Assembly: GCF_000372725.1 (NCBI RefSeq)
Contig: NW_005197273.1
Coordinates: 103,634 to 155,532, forward strand
From: Emiliania huxleyi CCMP1516
Taxonomy: Eukaryota; Haptophyta; Isochrysidales; Noelaerhabdaceae
Length of the DNA: 51,899 bases
Reading direction: 5' to 3'
A model generated the notes under the pieces. That model was not told where the DNA came from, ran no database searches, and saw only the letters and a program-made list of their open reading frames with translations. Made by a program: the position numbers and the translations under genes. This document shows positions 40,269 through 49,362 of this stretch, piece by piece. Positions within the stretch are counted from its first letter, which is position 1. Each line of letters opens with the position of its first letter.

Positions 40269-41078
40269 ATGATCGTCGCGGCCACTCTGGCGCCGGCATC
40301 GGCTCAGCCACCGCACGGCAACGCGACCAAGCGCGGGCGGAGCGTGGTGACTGCCGAGGTCGTGAAGCCGGCCAAACGCTTGGTTGCAGTGGCGGTTGCA
40401 CCGTCCCAGCCCGTGCCTGCAACGGTTGTCGCAGCTGCTAAGCCTCGCGCCTGCGTGGTTGCGGTGCGCAGCTCCGCGTGCACGAGCGTCGCCACCGCGA
40501 CGCGGGAGGAGCAAGCGGAGCGCCTTGAGCAGCAATTGGAGCGGCTCCGCGAGGAGCAACAGCGCCGCCGCCAGGCAGAGCAGGCTCGCGGGCAGGTCGT
40601 GCACCAGGCAGTGCAGCTGCGGGAGGAGGCTGCTTCCGCCCACGCCGCTGTTCAGGCAGCAGCACGCTTGCTGCCCAGCCACTACCGCGAGGTATTCCTC
40701 CGGCGGTGTTCTGCCCTGCGGCCGCAGCCGAGCAGAGTGCCGCGGCTGACTCTCGAGCCAGCGCCGCCAGGCAGCACCCGCCCGAGCCCATCCGCCTCGG
40801 CCGCGATCACAGCCTGCTCGGCCGCCTGGTCCTGGCGAGACGAGCGCCCGCCAGACTGCGGCGAGTCCGCACCGCGTGCACCAGCGACGCGAAGATTCGC
40901 TGCCACTGTTGCTGCTGTTGCTTGGGCGGCGAGAAGCGCCGTGTTTGCGGCGTCTGTCGCGGAGGAGGGAGGGCGGTCCGGCGGCGATGGGAAACGACGG
41001 CGTGGCGGCGGCGCAAGCGCGTTCGGTCGCGCGCGCCCCGAGGCCGCCGTCGTGGGTGCAGCGTGCGTGCCTGACTGA
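40269..41078 (+). CDS. Coiled-coil hypothetical protein
   Basis: 269-aa frame from the ATG at 40269, alanine-rich. It has a clear coiled coil at about residues 78-140 (REEQAERLEQQLERLREEQQ). The following LPSHYREVFLRRCSALRPQ could be folded; the rest is low complexity. An overlapping frame near 40880-40990 encodes a cysteine cluster (RCHCCCCCLGGEKRRVCGVC) that may be the real continuation after an intron or frameshift. No family recognised. Confidence 0.35.
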   Translation: MIVAATLAPASAQPPHGNATKRGRSVVTAEVVKPAKRLVAVAVAPSQPVPATVVAAAKPRACVVAVRSSACTSVATATREEQAERLEQQLERLREEQQRRRQAEQARGQVVHQAVQLREEAASAHAAVQAAARLLPSHYREVFLRRCSALRPQPSRVPRLTLEPAPPGSTRPSPSASAAITACSAAWSWRDERPPDCGESAPRAPATRRFAATVAAVAWAARSAVFAASVAEEGGRSGGDGKRRRGGGASAFGRARPEAAVVGAACVPD

Positions 41079-41720
41079 ACTGCTGGGCTCGCGCTTTGCC
41101 CAATGCGCAGCGGCGGGTCGGCGTGGCTACTATGCACACGCCTAGTTGGGCCTCAGATCGCCCGACCGCGTCCCGGTGCTCTGTGGTCGGATTTGTGACG
41201 CCGCCGCACCGCGCCGCGGCCGGGGGCCCTCCGGAGGCCAAGGATGGCCGTGACGGACCGGGACGAGATCTGGGAGGTTCAGTGTCAGTGTATATATTGT
41301 AGAGACCAACCATGTCCACAATATCTCTCAGTCTAGCTAAGCCTGGGAAGGCGATGCCGGGGCCTTACAGCAGCTTGATGGGGGGGAGGAAAACGGAGGG
41401 CAGCGCCGACGGCGCTCTGATTCGACTTTTTACTTCAAACAAAGACAGTCGCACGCGCCGCAGCGCGGCGCGTGCGACTGTCAGGAGCGGATCCGTCAGT
41501 TAGTCGTGTACGGAGCCGCCCCGGGCTCGGCGCCGTCTGGCGAAAGCGCACCAACGTACTCGCACATTCTCTCAACCTACGCTCGAAGCAAGGCGAGGCG
41601 TGGCGCCGAGGTTGTGGATGTGCAGAGGGAGCCCACCGTGTCTGTGTGTGTGCGTGCATGTGTTCTTGTGTGCGTCGGGGTGCGTGCGTGCGTGTGCGTG
41701 GTTGTGTGCAGGATCTCAGG
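41079..41720. other. Intergenic with perfect hairpin
   Basis: No gene seen. Contains the perfect hairpin at 41444-41482, a shorter one at 41402-41417, and a GTGTGTG-rich stretch at 41640-41710. Confidence 0.4.
41444..41482. repeat. Perfect 18-bp inverted repeat with 3-nt loop
   Basis: GACAGTCGCACGCGCCGC, loop AGC, then the exact reverse complement. It is preceded by a T-rich run (ACTTTTTACTTCAAACAAA). It could be an RNA hairpin, a transposon end or a protein-binding site. Confidence 0.85.
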
Positions 41721-42165
41721 TCAGGAGAATCCACTCACCACGGCTGCGTCCCGCTCAGCACCGATGGAGGCGAGGGCGCTCGCGCAACGCTGCTGACGCC
41801 ACTCATCGCGGTAGCGGCACTCGATCAGCAGCTGCGCCGCGTCAGAGCGCTTGGAGACCGAGCTGAGGCCAACTGCGCAACAACGTGCGGACAATGTGTG
41901 CGTGAAGCGGTCGATGCAGCTAGCATGGTGCGCGCGGCCTGCTACCAGTGCAGTACGCCTTGATCTTCCCATGAAAACACAGCAAGGCTGCTCCGCTCTC
42001 TGATTGCTGTGCGGCACCTGCGCCGTCGTGGCTGATCTGAGCGAGAAGTGCGCCGTCCTCGCCGCGGCCGGCGCTCAGCCGAGAGAGTTCGTCGACGCAG
42101 GCCTTGAAGGCGACTAGCCGCCGCGCGTCGAGGCCGGCCGGTCGGTCGACGTCGGGGCGTGGCAT
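41721..42165 (-). CDS. Small two-exon protein, unrecognised
   Basis: From the ATG at 42165: MPRPDVDRPAGLDARRLVAF then KACVDELSRLSAGRGEDGAL and LAQISHDGA, helical. A donor near 42020 (G|GTGCCG) and an acceptor near 41886 (TTGCGCAG) would join it to a second exon reading SVSKRSDAAQLLIECRYRDE then WRQQRCASALASIGAERDAA, ending at 41721. The cysteine spacing in exon 2 (C-x9-C) resembles small mitochondrial assembly proteins, but this is only a resemblance. Exon limits are not fixed by phase. Confidence 0.35.
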
Positions 42166-42269
42166 TATGCGTGCATGTGCTGTGTCTTCGACTCCTCGCC
42201 GACGTTGCCGGTCGGTTACAACAGTCCAAGAAAAATAAGTATTTAAACAAGACAACTCTCTCTCACAGC

Positions 42270-42570
42270 ACACAGGCTCGACACAGGTGCGAACTGGCGC
42301 GTGCTAGTACTATCACCGGCACACCACCGGAGCCGCCTAAGCGACTCCGTTAAGAACGGCAATGCACTTAGCTCCGTGCACAATGCCGCTGTCCCCGCAC
42401 GCTAGCTCGTTCACCGTCTGCCACGCCACGGCGGTGTGGAGAACGACAGACAAGCGCTGCATCTGCAGCCCGTGCCAGTTCTTGGTGGTCCATGTGACCT
42501 CGTCGAGGTGCTGAGCGTGCGAAAGTTTGTTACTCAGCTGGTCCGCCGCCTGCCGAAGAATAAATAAGTA
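42270..42570 (-). mobile_element. Retroelement copy 3: 3' tail only
   Basis: Reverse-strand match to copy 1: QAADQLSNKLSHAQHLDEVT then WTTKNWHGLQMQRLSVVLHT at 42420-42555, GAGCTAAGTGCATTGCC at 42360-42376, GTCGCTTAGGCGGCTCCGG at 42333-42350. The end differs (CGAGCCTGTGTGCTGTGAG) and lacks the AAAATTCTTTT block. Confidence 0.7.
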
Positions 42571-42832
42571 TTAGCCGACGCCAAGTACTCCAAACTCGTG
42601 AACTAGCCGGGGCAGTCGGAGAAGGGGCAACTCCGTGCACTGACGGTCGGCCGTCAGAAAACACGCCTGCGTGGATCGCGTCACACCAATCCTCGCTGCC
42701 AAACGCGGCAAGGATATCACCTCGAGAACCTCGAGAACACTCTGGTGGGCAATTTTTTAATGCCAGCTGGCGCCAGCTCCAGCCTTTCGTCATGCGCCGC
42801 CGCCCCTTGGCGCGCGTTTGGCGCGCGTTCGG

Positions 42833-42871
42833 CAATGTCCCCACGCAATGTCCCCACGCAATGTCCCCACG
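42833..42871 (+). repeat. 13-bp tandem repeat x3
   Basis: CAATGTCCCCACG repeated three times without change; a fourth, diverged copy follows (CAGTTGTCCCCACG). Intergenic, upstream of the MFS gene. Confidence 0.9.
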
Positions 42872-43023
42872 CAAGGGCAGTTGTCCCCACGGTAGTAGAA
42901 AACTACAGGTTTTCACGTAACAAGTACACACAAAGGATATCCTCAATCGAGCCGGCCTCTACTCCTCGCGGCCAACGCCGCCAAATTTTATCCACCTAGC
43001 CCGCCGCCGCCGGAGCCCTCGCG

Positions 43024-45438
43024 ATGGCCTCACGCTCGCCTGCTGAGCCGCCTCCGCATTCGCGGGTGACACCCGAGGGCCCGGCTGCGTGGCGCAGCGG
43101 CTGGCGTTGGGCGGTGCTCGGCTCCTTCTCGTACCTCTCCGCTTCAAACGCCTTCATGTGCATGGACTTTTCGGATGACTACGGGCTAAACGAGCGGCTG
43201 CTCCGATCCGGCGAGGCTGACGTCGCTCTCCTCTACTCCCTCTTCCTCCTCTCCGTCGTGCCTGTGATGCCGCTCGCCGCGTGGGGAGTCGTGCGGCATC
43301 ACTGGAGCACGGTCGCGTTCGCCAATGCGCTCAACGTCGCCGGAGGATGGCTCCGATACCTCGCTGTCGTCCGCTCCTCGTATGCGCTCGCGGTCCTCTC
43401 GAGCCTCGTCTGCGGCGGCGCGGCGGCGGTCGTCGTCTGCTCCTTCACTGCCGTCTCTGAGCGCTGGTTCCGCCCTTCGCACCGCGGCTTGGCGACCTCG
43501 ATAGCGGTCCAGTCCAACTACCTCGGCTGGGCGCTGGGCTCGCTCATCGGCGCGGGCGAGGCGGGCGAGGCGGAGCGTGCGAGAGCAGTGTTCGGGTGGC
43601 AGGCAGTCGCCATCTCTTGCTGCTTGCCTCTCTGCCTCTTCCTCTACCGCGACCGCCACGCCGCAGACCAGCAGCAGCCCGACACGGCAGCCGAGATGGA
43701 GCCGAGACAGAGCCTGGATTGAGCCGAGATAGAGCGCCGGCGCGGTAGCCGAGGTGGCGCCGAGATCGCGTCGAGATAGGGTCGAGATGCAGCCGAGATC
43801 TCGCCGAGATGCAGCCGAGATCTCGCCGAGATGCAGCCGGATACGACCGGCTGAGCTGTGAACCTGTGAACAGCTCGCCTCCTCCACCGCCAGCGCGGCC
43901 GGCGCCCCTAGAAGAGGAAGACGATGCTTGGATCCGAACCAGCGCTCGAGAGGACACGCACTCTGCTGCATTCGACACCTATTCTGCAGTCTTCACTGCA
44001 TTCGCCTCTCTCGTCCTCACGCGGTGCTCTGAAGGCGCTGCACAGTACCGTCTTCCCGCCCTCATGCTGGCGTATTCACACCGCAGGCCGGCGCCGCCGC
44101 GACGAACGCCTCATCCGCACTCCGCTCGCTCGCCAGCAACGGCCCGTTCTGGCGGCGCGCCGTTCCCTACGCGGCCATCGGCGGGAGATAGCCGGGAGAT
44201 AGCCGGGAGATTGGCGGGAGATTGGCGGGAGATTGGCGGGAGATCGGCGAGATTGGCGCGAGATTGGCGCGAGATTGGCGGGAGATTGGCGGGGTCTCCG
44301 CTGCACATCTCGGCCACTTCTCCGCGCTGCATCTCTCTGCCATCTCGAGGCCGCATCTCGAGGCCTCCACGAGGCAGACCTCGGCCGCATCTCGGCCATA
44401 TCTCGCCCGCATCTCGACCAGATCTCGACCGGATCTCGACCAGATCTCGAGGCCATGCCTCGGCACTATCTCGACCAGATCTCGACCAGATCTCGACCTC
44501 ACTAGGCGGGATCGGCTTCTCGGTGCCGTCGGCACAGGACGTGCTGTTCGGGTGCAGCCGATCTCCCCACATCTCCCCGCATCTCCCCGCATCTCCCATA
44601 CCTCCCCACATCTCCCCGCATCTCTCTTCACAGCTGTCCGTGTGTGAACAGCTCTAGCTGCTATGGCGCGGGCAACGCTTGGTCTGGATTCGACACCGGC
44701 CACACAACCGTCACCAACCTCTCCTTCATCCTCTCCGGCGAGATGCAGCCGAGATGCAGCCGAGAGGCAGCCGAGACACAGCCGAGAGACAGCCGAGAGG
44801 CAGCCGAGAGGCAGCCGAGGTGCAGCCGAGAGGCAGCCGAGAGGCAGCCGAGAGACAGCCGAGGTGTAGCCGAGGTGCAGCTCAGATGCAGCTCGGAGGC
44901 AGCCACCTCCCTCCTCTCGGGCGTGCGGCCCGGCCGCATCTCGGATGATCTCGCGTGATCTCGCGCGATCTCGCGCGATCTCGGCCGCACAGGCGTGCTA
45001 TGCGGCCTGTGCCTCGGCGCTGTTGTCCCGCGGCGGTCGGCGGAGGCTGTCGTCCTCGCCCTCGCCCTCCTCGCCGCGCTCTCCCTCACCGCCCTCGCGC
45101 TGCTCTCTACGCCTCACGTCGCCCCGACGCTGCCCCCCGCGACCCTCTTCCCGCTCCTCGCCGGCCCGATGCTCCCCCCCCAAGACGCGGAGCTGTGAAC
45201 GGCGCCTCTCTTCACAGGGGCCGCTGCTGTGAACAGGTCTGATGGCACTCTCGGGTATCGGCACGATCGGCTTCATCGGCCTCGCGCTCTCCCGCGCAGT
45301 CGAGCTCGCTGACGGCGTCCCCGAGGCGCCCCGAAAGATCACTATCTCACGCCATTGACCCGCCACAGTTTGGTAGATCTCGGCTAGGTCCGCCTCCGAA
45401 CTCGCTCCACACGCCTGCCGGGAATAGCTCGGCTATGT

Positions 45439-45532
<94 letters not shown>

Positions 45533-46123
45533 CCCCCCCCCCCCTCTCCCCCTCTCTCCCTCTCTCTCTTTCTCTCTCTCCCATCTCTCGACCATCTCTC
45601 TCCCATCTCTCGGCTGTCTCTCGGCTGTCTCTCGGCTGTCTCTCGGCTGTCTCTCGGCTGTCTCTCGGCTGTCGCTCGGCTGTCGCTCGGCTGTCGCTCG
45701 GCTGTCTCTCGGCTGTGAGGCGAGTGCGCTCCCCTCCCCCTCTCGTGCGACGACACATCCAAGCCATGTCCGGGAAGTGTCCCTCGCCTCGGCTGCACCC
45801 CCCCCCTCCCCCTCCTCCACCCCCCTGCTCCCCTCCCCTCTCCCCCGCAGGCGTACGCCGTCGGCGCGGTGGAGATGCTCGTGCAGGGCTTCGGCGGCGG
45901 CCTCTCGGCGCTCTCCGCCTCTTGCACCGTCGGCCTCGCCGGGTGCGTCGCCGTGCAGTGGCTGGCTGTCACCGCCCTCGCCGCCGCCTACGGCTGCCGG
46001 CCGGGGAGGCCGTCGGCGGGGGGAAGGCTGGCAGCGGTGGCGGGGGCGGTGGTTGGGGATGCGGCGCCGGCAGATTCGATGCGCCAGCCGCTCGCGGGGG
46101 GCGACGCGGCGCGGGAGAGTTGA
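43024..46123 (+). CDS. MFS transporter, SLC49/FLVCR-like
   Basis: Six exons (43024-43662, 44087-44184, 44652-44737, 44993-45163, 45237-45307, 45851-46123) give 445 aa, phases consistent. Exon 1 encodes six helices: WRWAVLGSFSYLSASNAFMC, VALLYSLFLLSVVPVMPLAA, YALAVLSSLVCGGAAAVVVC and, typical of the SLC49 group, RWFRPSHRGLATSIAVQSNY then LGWALGSLIGAG. The second half, readable only after splicing, runs NGPFWRRAVPYAAI, GAGNAWSGF, SFILSGVLCGLCLGAVVP, LALALLAALSLTALALLS, FPLLAGLMALSGIGTIGFIG and GFGGGLSALSASCTVGLAG. FLVCR relatives move choline, haem or ethanolamine across the plasma membrane; the substrate is unknown here. Introns 1, 3, 4 and 5 have GC donors; intron 2 appears to be GA-AG (GG|GAGATA) or is misplaced. 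Introns contain large CCGAGA and CT repeats. Confidence 0.75.
43927..44086 (+). repeat. Intron family 1 copy (MFS intron 1, 3' part)
   Basis: About 160 bp to the splice acceptor: GATCCGAACCAGCGCTCGAG, AGGACACGCACTCTGCTGCA, CTCACGCGGTGCTCTGAAGG, GCACAGTACCGTCTTCCC, ending GCGTATTCACACCGCAG. It matches both PX introns in order. Confidence 0.8.
44743..44885 (+). repeat. (GCAGCCGAGAG)n tandem tract in MFS intron 3
   Basis: About a dozen units of 11 bp (variants GCAGCCGAGAT, ACAGCCGAGAG). It is the reverse complement of the CTCTCGGCTGT tract in intron 5 (45595-45720). Confidence 0.85.
45437..45720 (+). repeat. (CT)n run plus (CTCTCGGCTGT)n tract in MFS intron 5
   Basis: About 47 CT dinucleotides (45437-45530), a C-run, then about eleven CTCTCGGCTGT-type units to 45720. 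The second part is complementary to the intron 3 tract, so the pre-mRNA could pair across exons 4 and 5. Confidence 0.9.
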
Positions 46124-47025
46124 GGCTCGTCTCGGCTTACCTTACCTTATTCCGGGGCCGGTGTGCGGGGAGCGAACCTTAACGACCGCCCAGAAGCTTT
46201 CTGAGCGAACCAATCGGGCCAGGATTATCAGCATATGTCCCCTCCACAACATCGTGGGCGTTTGAGCGGTATTTGAGGAGTACCGCCACTCTGAAGTTCG
46301 GCCGGGTGGTCTGCAGACCCCCCCCGGAGCAGCAGAGGCTCCGTGGGGTCGCAAAGTCGACGCTGGGAGTCCCACTCGTCAAACCATCGCAGCACCACGC
46401 GGTCCGCACGTACCTCCCACATCCCCTCCACCGCTGAGAAGGCGCAGATAGACCGCCGGGCCGCGTAGTCGTCGTTAAGGAGCGGTTTTCGGAGCCGTAC
46501 GAAGAGGGTCCCAGACGGGCGTACATGCGGTTTTTCGACGACCACACGCGATGTGGTATCTGCTTTTTACTAAAAACGGGCCGCCTAGTGCGACATCACT
46601 AGTACAACACGCAACCACACTGAGAGCGAAAAAATTCTTTTTTAGCGTCGTTACCACATGGCGACGTACCCGTCCGTCCGGCCCGCCGTCGGGTCGGACG
46701 ATCGCCCCACCTGGACCGCACCGCGTCGGACGACGCAGGCGAGGTCACTGCAAACCAGCGCATGCGCGTTGGTCTCGTGTCAAAACTCGTTCGCAGTGTT
46801 GAGCAATGTGCGCCGCACTACCTCAACTCTAAGATAGATACACATCATATCTGCTCTCGGTGAGGGGGCGCCCCGCGACGCGCGAGCGTTGCTGCTGGTT
46901 ATTATATAAAAATCTGATGTGTCCGCGCCCCTTCACTTCCCAGTTCCCTCGGTCGATGCCGTCTGCTCCGACTCAAACATAATCTACCGACTCAATAATC
47001 TACCGACTCAAACATAATCTACTGA
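46124..47025. other. Intergenic, possible small ORF
   Basis: A minus-strand frame (46228-46545) with LFVRLRKPLLNDDYAARRSI then VRADRVVLRWFDEWDSQRRL looks protein-like but is unassigned. An AAAATTCTTTT motif (46631-46641) precedes a 59-codon plus-strand ORF (46658-46837) by 17 bp; its product is not recognised. 46800-47025 is AT-richer, with CCGACTCAA-TAATCTA repeated three times near 46985-47025, and is probably the 3' region of the ankyrin/RING gene. Confidence 0.35.
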
Positions 47026-49362
47026 CTAGACCGGACGCGGACACATCATCACTGGCTCGCGGCAGTAAGGGCACTCTCGCATCAGCTCAGAGCACGGCCC
47101 GCAAGCACACAGGTGCCCGCACGGAACCGCAGCATGCGACTTGACTCTCGCGAAACACACGATGCACGTGGTCTCTCCCCCCATCGTGGACTCTGGGGCA
47201 GCTGGCCGCCCCGTGTCGAGGCCGGCGTCCGCTAGCGAGACGGCAGCAAGCGGCTCGGTGGCTGACAGAGGCTGCTCCGCCACCTCTCCCGCCTCTGGCC
47301 CGATCAAGCGCTCGATGGCGCCGACCCGCTCCTCGAGGCTGCCCTCGGTCGCCGTGCCGAGGCTCGCCTCCAGCCGCTCGACACGCCGCTGCAAGTCCCC
47401 GCCGCCGCCGGTCGACTCACTGCTCACCGCCTCCTCGCACCGCGACACCCGACGCGCCAGCGCCTCCTCCGCATCCGCCTCTGACCGGCGCAGCGCCTCT
47501 GCCAGCTCCGCATCCTCGCGCAGCGCCGCCCGCTCCGCCGCACCCGCTAGCTCTGCCGCCTCGCGCTCCGCTCGCCTCGTCGATTCCTGCTCAGCAGCCA
47601 GCTGCGCCGCCCTCTCCTCCTGCGCGCGAAGCTCTGCCGCAGCCCGCGCCCTCCGCTCCTCCTCGAGCGTGCAGGCAGACGGCGCCTTCTTGGCCTTATT
47701 GTTCTTCGCCTTGGCCTCCATCTTGGCCGCCGTTGCCTCCGCCGCCTTTGCGCGCCGCCTCGCCTTCTCTTCCTCCGCCCTCCTGTCTGCAGCCTCCTTC
47801 TCGCGCCGCGCCGCCTCTGCCTGAGCGGCTTTGCGCGCCGCCGCGGCCGCCCGCTGCTCCTCTCGCTGCGCCTCCTCCGCCGCAAGCCTCTCCGCCTCCC
47901 TCGCCCGCAGCATCTCCTCCGCTGCCGCTCGCTCAGCGGCCAGCTTCGCCTCCGCCTCCGCCGCAATGGCTCGCCTCTGCTCCTCCAGCGCCGCAGCGTC
48001 CGCCGCCCGGCGCGCCTCGTACGCCGCTCGCTCTGCTTCGCGCTGTCGTGCCGCCTGCTTGCGCTCTCGCGCCGCCGCCGCCTCCTCCCGCTCGCGCTGC
48101 TCGCGCCGCCCCTTGACCTCGAGCGCCTTCTCGGCCGCCTCCGCCTCCCTCAGCGCCGCTGCGTGCTCTGTGAGAGCGCGCACGCACCAGGCATGGTCTG
48201 TTTCAGGAGCACTGGCGGCGTCGGCAGTAGCTAGCACCCTGGCCGCATCCTCCTTGGCGATCTGCAGCGCGGACCTGCCGTCTGCAGAGCGAGCCTTTGC
48301 ATCTGCGCCAGCCCGAAGCAGGCGGAGCACGACGGCGGGGTGGCCTTGGATGGCGGCGCACATCAGCGCGGTGACGCCGCCGCTGTCCTGCAGGTTGACC
48401 TCAGCGCCGTGCCGCAGCAGCAACTCGACCACCCGCTCGCGGCCTTCTTGGGCGGCGACCATCAGCGCGGTCCCGCATTTGCCGTTCTGCTCGTCGACAT
48501 CTGCGCCGTGCCGAATCAGCAAGTCGACCACCCGCTCGTGGCCGTCGGTGGCGGCGGCTATCAGCGCGGTCCAGCTGCCCTTGCTGCTCTGCTGGCTAAT
48601 CTCAGCGCCGTGCCGCAACAGCAGCTCGACCACCTGCTCGTGGCCTCTGTCGGCGGCGCACATCAGCGCGGTCCAGCCTTCGCTGCTCTGCAAGTTGATC
48701 TCCGCGCCGTGCCGCAGCAGCAGCTCGACCACCCGCTCGTGGCCGTTGCTGGCGGCGAGCATCAGCGCGGTGCCGCCTTGGCTTTCCTGCAGGTTGACCT
48801 CCGCGCCGTGCCGTATCAGCAAGCCGACCATTCGCTCGTGGCCGTGCTCGGCGGCGGTTATCAGCGCGGTGTAGCCGTCGCTGCCCTGCAGGTCGACATC
48901 AGCGCCGTGCCGCAACAGCAGGTCGATTACCCGCTCGTGGCCTTGGTTGGCGGCGAACATCAGTGCGGTGTAGCCGTTGCGCTTCTGCAGGTTGACCGCC
49001 GCGCCGTGCCGCAGCAGCAGCTCGACCACCCGCTCGTGGCCTGCGCCAGCGGCGCGCATCAGCGCGGTGCCGCCGTCGCTGTCCTGCAGGTTGATCTCCG
49101 CGCCGTGCTGCAGCAGCAGCTCAACCACCCGCTCGCGGCCTTGGCCGGCGGCGCCCATCAGCAGAGTCATGCCGCTCACGCCGCCGCTTTCGTACGTCGC
49201 GTTGACCCGCCCGCCGCTGTTAAGCCACGCCAGCACCGCCTCCTCCTCGCCACGCTGCGCCGCTAGCACGGCCGCGTCGGAGCAGCTCAGGGATCCTGCG
49301 CGCCGCGAAGCGTTGCGCCGCAGAGCCGGCATTGTGCTGGCGCAGTCCGACGGCGTGCTCAT
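47026..49362 (-). CDS. Ankyrin-repeat / coiled-coil / RING protein
   Basis: Intronless, 778 aa from the ATG at 49362 (the frame is open a further 52 codons without an ATG). Residues about 25-375 hold about ten ankyrin repeats of very even design (GHERVVELLLRHGAEVNLQ with xGxTALMxAA). About 415-650 is an alanine/glutamate/arginine coiled coil. The C-terminus is a C3HC4 RING (CIVCFARVKSHAAVPCGHLC, ending CPYCREPVMMCPRPV). This order fits an E3 ubiquitin ligase that recruits substrates through ankyrins, as in XB3/mindbomb-type proteins. It has none of the duplicated introns of its neighbours, so it may be a retrocopy or a recently expanded family member. Near-identical repeat units suggest recent internal duplication. 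Confidence 0.85.
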   Translation of the reverse strand: MSTPSDCASTMPALRRNASRRAGSLSCSDAAVLAAQRGEEEAVLAWLNSGGRVNATYESGGVSGMTLLMGAAGQGRERVVELLLQHGAEINLQDSDGGTALMRAAGAGHERVVELLLRHGAAVNLQKRNGYTALMFAANQGHERVIDLLLRHGADVDLQGSDGYTALITAAEHGHERMVGLLIRHGAEVNLQESQGGTALMLAASNGHERVVELLLRHGAEINLQSSEGWTALMCAADRGHEQVVELLLRHGAEISQQSSKGSWTALIAAATDGHERVVDLLIRHGADVDEQNGKCGTALMVAAQEGRERVVELLLRHGAEVNLQDSGGVTALMCAAIQGHPAVVLRLLRAGADAKARSADGRSALQIAKEDAARVLATADAASAPETDHAWCVRALTEHAAALREAEAAEKALEVKGRREQREREEAAAARERKQAARQREAERAAYEARRAADAAALEEQRRAIAAEAEAKLAAERAAAEEMLRAREAERLAAEEAQREEQRAAAAARKAAQAEAARREKEAADRRAEEEKARRRAKAAEATAAKMEAKAKNNKAKKAPSACTLEEERRARAAAELRAQEERAAQLAAEQESTRRAEREAAELAGAAERAALREDAELAEALRRSEADAEEALARRVSRCEEAVSSESTGGGGDLQRRVERLEASLGTATEGSLEERVGAIERLIGPEAGEVAEQPLSATEPLAAVSLADAGLDTGRPAAPESTMGGETTCIVCFARVKSHAAVPCGHLCACGPCSELMRECPYCREPVMMCPRPV

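Noticed and set aside
47831..48874. Long antisense frame opposite the ankyrin/RING gene
   Set aside because: It mirrors the codon pattern of the real gene (alanine/serine/arginine only) and shows no domain; GC-rich DNA leaves antisense frames open.
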